Positions 60,801 through 64,000 of a stretch of DNA of 64,000 nucleotides are shown here, in pieces. The stretch is from Frigoribacterium endophyticum (GTDB lineage Bacteria; Actinomycetota; Actinomycetes; Actinomycetales; Microbacteriaceae): positions 741,510 to 805,509 of the forward strand of contig NZ_JAAOYV010000002.1 of assembly GCF_011759585.1 (NCBI RefSeq), read 5' to 3'. The position numbers and the translations under genes were made by a program. Under the pieces are notes generated by a model that was not told the DNA's origin, searched no databases, and saw nothing but the letters and a program-made list of their open reading frames with translations. The stretch's first letter is position 1; each line of letters starts with the position of its first letter.

Positions 60801-61092
60801 CGACGCCGTCGGCCCACAGGGTCGGGGCGGCGCTGCGCTGCTCGACGGGGGCGTCGAGCGTCTTCGTGACGACGTACCCGCCGGCGGCGGGCGTGACCGA
60901 CCAGTCCGAGCCCTGGGCGAGGGTCGTGACCGTGGGAGGCGCGGCGGAGGCCGGGGCCCCGAACGCGAGCGTGCCGGCGGCGACGCAGAGGGTGGTGGCG
61001 ACGGCGACGCGTCGCCAGAGGCGGTCGAGCGGACGCGACGGGGCGCGACCGACGGAGGGCCTGGGGGCAGGCCGAGGGGCAGACGAGGGCAC
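57823..61092 (-). CDS. Large cell-wall-anchored alpha/beta hydrolase with Calx-beta-like and LAYTG signal
   Basis: From GTG 61092 (AGGAG 5 nt upstream) it has 1089 residues; ATG 61197 would add 35. The signal peptide ends GAPASA near 50. The alpha/beta hydrolase core (about 185-470) has VVMFLHGRH (oxyanion) near 223, nucleophile elbow GLMGHSRGGDGA (Ser338) and a candidate His in VMGTNHNFYNT. Beta-rich domains follow, one resembling Calx-beta (VPDVAIEEGDGLGSVDVPVL then LTFAPGETCKVVTVPTTGDD), then an IPT-like domain, a Pro/Gly/Ala stalk, LAYTG at 1037, a hydrophobic span and RRR. LAxTG is the class E sortase motif, so the enzyme is probably covalently attached to the wall. Substrate unknown. 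The 20 residues after RRR are unusually long. Confidence 0.83.
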   Translation of the reverse strand: MPSSAPRPAPRPSVGRAPSRPLDRLWRRVAVATTLCVAAGTLAFGAPASAAPPTVTTLAQGSDWSVTPAAGGYVVTKTLDAPVEQRSAAPTLWADGVELGVATESLDGLTLTVVTTLPAAATASSVQAGWTGEGDPARASGGQAQRRQAAPAPAPTTDAVPDDGVADAQRLLAADPATTGAYGTERLDYDLGDEAEEIRGFGRLGEMRASVTMPVGATGERPVVMFLHGRHTSCSGGTRNPLAWPCGPDQVDVESYRGYQDSADVLASQGYAVVSISANAINALDGTLSDDNGAVARAQLILDHLALLEQANSGTAVGLSPALAGRLDLDHVGLMGHSRGGDGAVRAALLNAELPEPFGIEAVLPLAPTDFGRMTLPDVPMAVVLPYCDGDVSNLQGQHFFDDSRLAYGDDVLRSSVLVMGTNHNFYNTTWTPSKYAYSASDDWAAQDRQQVDPDCGYGTAPARLTDDEQYDVGTAYLTGFFRLTMGGEQQFLPMFDGSDEVPASAGRADVRVTASQPASTRLDVQTFAVPDPAVRVAGAGTYAWCASLAGRPVPGTQPYCATSLLSAQVPDFTPANFAPSVPTTPSLRFTWTEPASATAAPAELRVPMPGGPTDVSGYERLSVRVSPDETVAARTDLVVTLVDGKGGSASLPASEFGDALQVLPGTKAPLRKLLLQQLEIPVASFTGVDLADVREVRFTAPRVAGGALLSDLSFLAAPSVGTAAISTRPFVSVPDVAIEEGDGLGSVDVPVLLSRASDAPTTAWFSAIGTPSGKVDVAMRPLTFAPGETCKVVTVPTTGDDLSSPTATTRFRATISNTQEGSTIGDSFGWVTVREDDAVVTVPTATVPATVLPMAPAVGVQGDACAEAQAEAGTLTVSDDVVQQGQSLTISGSGFRVGEAVAVTIAPEAATAPGAPTVAVVDEGEPLVETVIADSAGSFALVSTIAADAPDGVRTVSALGAGSGLTATASYRVGAEAVVPTPGDPAPVDPGTPGAPAPGAPGAGAGAGVAVPVVPAASGATPITARPGSGAGASDLAYTGPGVATGVLAMLALALLGLGSAAVVARRRGLEPLTATQDAADEAVRDPR

Positions 61093-61313
61093 GGGTCTCC
61101 TGGGTGAGGGGGCGATGACGGACGGTCGTCCGCCCCCGGGCTCCGTCGGCGGCGTGCTCTCCGACGCCCCGGCTCTGGGCGGATCCAGGGGAACCATAGA
61201 GCCGTTCCACAGGCCCCCACGTCGTTTCGTATACGTTCTTCACACAGCCGAAACGGGGCCGTAACACCGGGTGCCAGAAGGCGAACGGAGCCCCGCCCAC
61301 GAGGGAGGGGCCC

Positions 61314-61319
61314 TAGAGT
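61314..61319 (+). promoter_or_regulatory. -10 box (TAGAGT) near the DUF1304 start
   Basis: Ends 7 nt before the ATG at 61327. Confidence 0.55.
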
Positions 61320-61326
61320 CGGCCCC

Positions 61327-61725
61327 ATGCTCATCGCCCTGATCGCCGGCGCCCTCGCCGCGCTGCTGCACGTCTACATCTTCGTCATGGAGTCCGTGCT
61401 GTGGACGACCCCGCGGGTCCGGGCCACGTTCGGCATCTCGAGCGACGCCCAGGCCGAGCACACGAAGCCGCTCGCCTACAACCAGGGCTTCTACAACCTC
61501 TTCCTCGCGATCGTCACCGTGGTCGGCGTCGTGCTGATCGCGTCCGACGACTCGGCGGGCGCCTCCCCCGCGGGCGTGGCCCTGCTCGTCGCGGGCACCG
61601 GCTCGATGCTCGCCGCCGCCCTCGTGCTCGTGCTGAGCGACCGCACGAAGGTGCGCGCGGCGACGCTGCAGGGCGTGTTCCCGCTGGTCTCGCTCGTGGC
61701 GCTGCTCATCGCCACGGTCGCGTAG
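61327..61725 (+). CDS. DUF1304 family membrane protein
   Basis: 132 residues with four membrane spans. The DUF1304 motif HVYIFVMESVLWTTPRVRAT near residues 15-34 and NQGFYNLFLAIVTVVG near 57-72 are intact. Small bacterial integral membrane protein of unknown function. Its likely leaderless promoter is independent of the divergent hydrolase gene. Confidence 0.9.
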   Translation: MLIALIAGALAALLHVYIFVMESVLWTTPRVRATFGISSDAQAEHTKPLAYNQGFYNLFLAIVTVVGVVLIASDDSAGASPAGVALLVAGTGSMLAAALVLVLSDRTKVRAATLQGVFPLVSLVALLIATVA

Positions 61726-61743
61726 CACGCCCGCCGCCCGCAC

Positions 61744-61749
61744 TACCCT
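61744..61749 (+). promoter_or_regulatory. -10 box (TACCCT), leaderless start of purU
   Basis: Ends exactly 6 nt before the GTG at 61756. Confidence 0.65.
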
Positions 61750-61755
61750 GGGCTG

Positions 61756-62631
61756 GTGACCGACCCGACCAGCGACTCCCCCACCACCACGCACTGGACC
61801 TTGACGCTGGTCTGCGAAGACCAGCCCGGCATCGTGCACGCCGTCAGCGGGGCCGTGGTGGAGGCGGGGGGCAACATCACGGAGTCGGCCCAGTTCTCGA
61901 GCCACGACACCGGCACCTTCTTCATGCGCCTGCAGGTCGAGGCCCCCGGCGAGCGCGCCGCCTTCGAGGCGCAGCTCGCCCCGGTCGTCGAGCGCTACGG
62001 CATGCAGCACGCCCTCGACGTGGTCGGGCGCCCGACGCGCACCCTGGTGCTCGCGAGCAAGGCCGCGCACTGCGTCAACGACCTGCTCTTCCGGCAGCGC
62101 GCCGGGCAGCTGCCGATCGAGGTGCCGCTCATCCTCGCCAACCACGACGACCTGTCGGGCCTCGCCGAGTTCTACGGCAAGCGCTTCGAGCACCACCCGG
62201 TCACCGACGCGGAGTCGAAGGCCGCCTTCGAGGCCCGTGTGCTGCAGGTCGTCGACCGCTACGACATCGAGCTCGTCGTGCTCGCCCGCTACATGCAGAT
62301 CCTCAGCCCCGAGCTCTGCGCGGCGCTCGAGGGGCGGGCGATCAACATCCACCACTCGTTCCTGCCCGGGTTCAAGGGCGCGAACCCGTACCGCCAGGCC
62401 CACGCCCGCGGCGTCAAGCTGATCGGCGCGACGGCCCACTTCGTCACGAGCGACCTCGACGAGGGCCCGATCATCGAGCAGAACGTCGTGCGCGTCGACC
62501 ACACCCGCAGCGCCCCCGAGCTGATGGCGATCGGCCAGGACGAGGAGAGCCGCACGCTCACCCAGGCGGTGCGCTGGTTCGCGGAGGACCGCGTGCTGCT
62601 CGACGGGGCCCGCACGATCGTCTTCCGCTAG
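61756..62631 (+). CDS. purU: Formyltetrahydrofolate deformylase
   Basis: Hydrolyses 10-formyl-THF to formate and THF, balancing one-carbon pools and feeding formate to PurT where present. 291 residues from GTG. An N-terminal ACT domain (about 14-85: LTLVCEDQPGIVHAVSGAVV) binds glycine or methionine regulators. The C-terminal formyltransferase fold has ILANHDDLSG, INIHHSFLPGFKGANPYRQA with the catalytic His, and TSDLDEGPIIEQ with the catalytic Asp. Functionally linked to folD and glyA at 14-16 kb. Confidence 0.95.
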   Translation: MTDPTSDSPTTTHWTLTLVCEDQPGIVHAVSGAVVEAGGNITESAQFSSHDTGTFFMRLQVEAPGERAAFEAQLAPVVERYGMQHALDVVGRPTRTLVLASKAAHCVNDLLFRQRAGQLPIEVPLILANHDDLSGLAEFYGKRFEHHPVTDAESKAAFEARVLQVVDRYDIELVVLARYMQILSPELCAALEGRAINIHHSFLPGFKGANPYRQAHARGVKLIGATAHFVTSDLDEGPIIEQNVVRVDHTRSAPELMAIGQDEESRTLTQAVRWFAEDRVLLDGARTIVFR

Positions 62632-62720
62632 GAGCGGCGCGGCGCGGCGCGGGTCGGGTCGGCGCCGACGCTCGGGCCGTCCCGCCCGCGGTGCCGGGGC
62701 GGGCGCCGAGCCGCCGGACG

Positions 62721-62726
62721 TACGCT
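62721..62726 (+). promoter_or_regulatory. -10 box (TACGCT), leaderless start
   Basis: Ends exactly 6 nt before the GTG at 62733. Confidence 0.65.
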
Positions 62727-62732
62727 GGCCCG

Positions 62733-63116
62733 GTGACACCGACCTCCTCCGCGCCTCCCCCCGGCCCCTCGCGCACCGGGCCCGTCACGCCGCTCGGCGT
62801 GCTGCGCGTCGCGACGATGGCCTTCGGCCTGCTGAGCCTCGCGGCGTGGGGCTACCTGGCGTGGCCGTTCCCGTGGCCGGCGGTGCTGGCCATGGTCGCC
62901 GCTCCGCTGTTCGCCGTCGTCGTGTGGCTGCTGTTCCGGTCGCCCCGCTCGGTGGTGCGGACCGACCGGGTCGGCAAGACCCTGGTCGAGACGGCCGTCG
63001 TCGGCGCGGTCGTCGTCGTCTGGGTGCAGCTCGGCTACCCCGTGGTCGCGGTCGTCGTCGCGGTCGTCGCGCTCGTGACCGGCGTGCTGGTCGCGAGGCG
63101 GGAGGGCGACTCCTGA
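62733..63116 (+). CDS. DUF2568 / YrdB-like membrane protein
   Basis: 127 residues from GTG 62733, supported by the TACGCT box. Four membrane spans after a Pro/Ser/Thr N-terminus, with the conserved cytoplasmic stretch FRSPRSVVRTDRVGKTLVET typical of the YrdB/DUF2568 family. Function unknown. The downstream nagA frame overlaps its stop. Confidence 0.82.
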   Translation: MTPTSSAPPPGPSRTGPVTPLGVLRVATMAFGLLSLAAWGYLAWPFPWPAVLAMVAAPLFAVVVWLLFRSPRSVVRTDRVGKTLVETAVVGAVVVVWVQLGYPVVAVVVAVVALVTGVLVARREGDS

Positions 63117-64000
63117 CCGTCCTGTTCCGCGGAGCGCACGCGGTCGACGCCACGGGCGAGCGGCCCGGCACGTGGTTGCTCGTCGACGGTGACCGCATCG
63201 TCGCGACCGGTCGCGAGGGCGACCTCGACGTCGACGCGGAGCCCCGGGCCTCGGCGCCCGGGCAGCCTGCAGAAGGCGCGGTGCCGGTCGCCGACGCGAC
63301 CGTCGACCTCGCGGGGGCCCACCTGACGCCGGGGATGGTCGACCTGCACTCCCACGGGGCCGGAGGCGCGTCCTGGGACGACGACCTCGCCGACGTCGAG
63401 AGCGGCCTGGCCGTGCACCGCGCGCACGGCACCACGCGCTCCGTCCTGAGCCTGGTCTCGGCGCCCCTCCCGCGCCTCCGGCGGTCGCTCGAGCGGGTCG
63501 CCGCGCTGCGGGAGCGCAACCCGCTCGTGCTCGGGGCGCACCTCGAGGGGCCGTTCCTCGCCCCGGGGAGACGGGGCGCCCACGACCCGCGCCACCTCGT
63601 CGCGCCCTCGCCGGAGGCGGTCGACGCCCTGCTCGCCGCTGCGCCCGGCGTGCTGCGGCAGGTGACCGTCGCGCCCGAGCTGCCGGGCGGCCTCGAGGCG
63701 ATCGAGCGGTTCGTGGCGGCGGGCGTCGTGGCCGCCGTGGGCCACACGGAGGCCGACCACGCGCTGACGGCCGCGGCGTTCGAGCGCGGGGCGACGGTGC
63801 TCACGCACGCCCTCAACGCGATGCCCGGGCTGCACCACCGGGAGCCCGGGCCCGTCGGGGCGGCGGTCGGCGACGAGCGCGTGACGCTGGAGCTCGTGCT
63901 CGACGGGCGGCACGTGCACCCGCAGGTGGCGGCGCTGCTCTTCGCCACCGCGCCCGGCAGGGTCGCGCTGGTGACCGACGCGATGGCCGCCGCGGGCGCG
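63113..64000 (+). CDS. nagA: N-acetylglucosamine-6-phosphate deacetylase (3' end outside window)
   Basis: First committed step in use of GlcNAc-6-P: releases acetate to give glucosamine 6-phosphate. The frame is open to the window end, about 296 residues. Amidohydrolase motifs are present: VDLHSHGAGG (metal His pair), HLEGPFLAPGRRGAHDP (metal Glu), VGHTEADH and LTHALNAMPGLHHREPGP (metal His residues), VTDAMAAAG (catalytic Asp). No ATG, GTG or TTG opens the frame early enough. The best start is CTG at 63113, overlapping the previous stop as CTGA, in line with NTGA overlaps elsewhere here. Confidence 0.9.
   Translation, partial: MTVLFRGAHAVDATGERPGTWLLVDGDRIVATGREGDLDVDAEPRASAPGQPAEGAVPVADATVDLAGAHLTPGMVDLHSHGAGGASWDDDLADVESGLAVHRAHGTTRSVLSLVSAPLPRLRRSLERVAALRERNPLVLGAHLEGPFLAPGRRGAHDPRHLVAPSPEAVDALLAAAPGVLRQVTVAPELPGGLEAIERFVAAGVVAAVGHTEADHALTAAAFERGATVLTHALNAMPGLHHREPGPVGAAVGDERVTLELVLDGRHVHPQVAALLFATAPGRVALVTDAMAAAGA

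Overview
The window is about 64 kb of very GC-rich DNA (third codon positions almost all G or C). Protein families, gene order and start-site style fit an actinobacterium of the Microbacteriaceae type (Frigoribacterium, Curtobacterium or Rathayibacter are plausible; this is inferred from content, not tested). The indicators are a ClpS-DUF2017 pair, an ECF sigma factor overlapping an RskA-type anti-sigma factor, pstSCAB behind an 11-bp PHO-box repeat, a ZTP riboswitch before glyA-folD, an LAxTG sorting signal, NTGA start/stop overlaps and many apparently leaderless promoters. I see no phage, insertion sequence, CRISPR array or plasmid gene; it reads as chromosome.

Layout. 1-6020: 3' end of ppk, a MutT1-type Nudix/phosphatase, then pstS-pstC-pstA-pstB (phosphate and polyphosphate). 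6040-7530: anti-sigma and sigma factor. 7530-9905: a conserved hypothetical gene, tRNA-Lys(UUU) and a structured stretch without genes. 9906-14062: Leloir galactose genes (galM and a DeoR regulator, divergent from galT-galK). 14271-17514: folD and glyA under a ZTP riboswitch, divergent from clpS and a DUF2017 gene. 17572-33938: a patchwork of small housekeeping and accessory genes (PspC, ABC-F ATPase, SGNH lipoprotein, MFS pump, two DUF202 proteins, DinB, MOSC, acetyltransferase, XdhC, amine oxidase, OhrR-Ohr, HAD phosphatase, F420-type reductase). 34065-42884: a LacI-controlled sugar locus with two GH130-type enzymes, an ABC importer and a secreted barrel protein. 43058-46138: AI-2E-type membrane protein, small genes and an SDR. 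46182-54564: a second LacI-controlled sugar locus with GH127, an ABC importer and a secreted GH39-like/CBM enzyme. 54751-64000: BCCT transporter, small surface proteins, a large LAYTG-anchored alpha/beta hydrolase, purU and the start of nagA.

How the parts work together. The pst cluster takes up phosphate, and ppk stores it as polyphosphate. Each sugar locus has its own LacI regulator, with operator-like palindromes around a CCGAAAC core. Each pairs a secreted protein with an importer and a probable cytoplasmic enzyme. The first probably handles beta-mannosidic or related oligosaccharides, the second L-arabinofuranose-bearing plant glycans; both fit life on plant surfaces. glyA, folD and purU all act on one-carbon folate pools, and the riboswitch ties the first two to ZTP, a signal of folate shortage.

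Most unusual at the DNA level: a 14-base word scattered through genes and gaps, a 56-nt hairpin element present twice, an 18-bp palindrome with a near copy 15 kb away, short tandem duplications at or just beyond stop codons of reverse-strand genes, and TANNNT boxes exactly 6 nt before many start codons.
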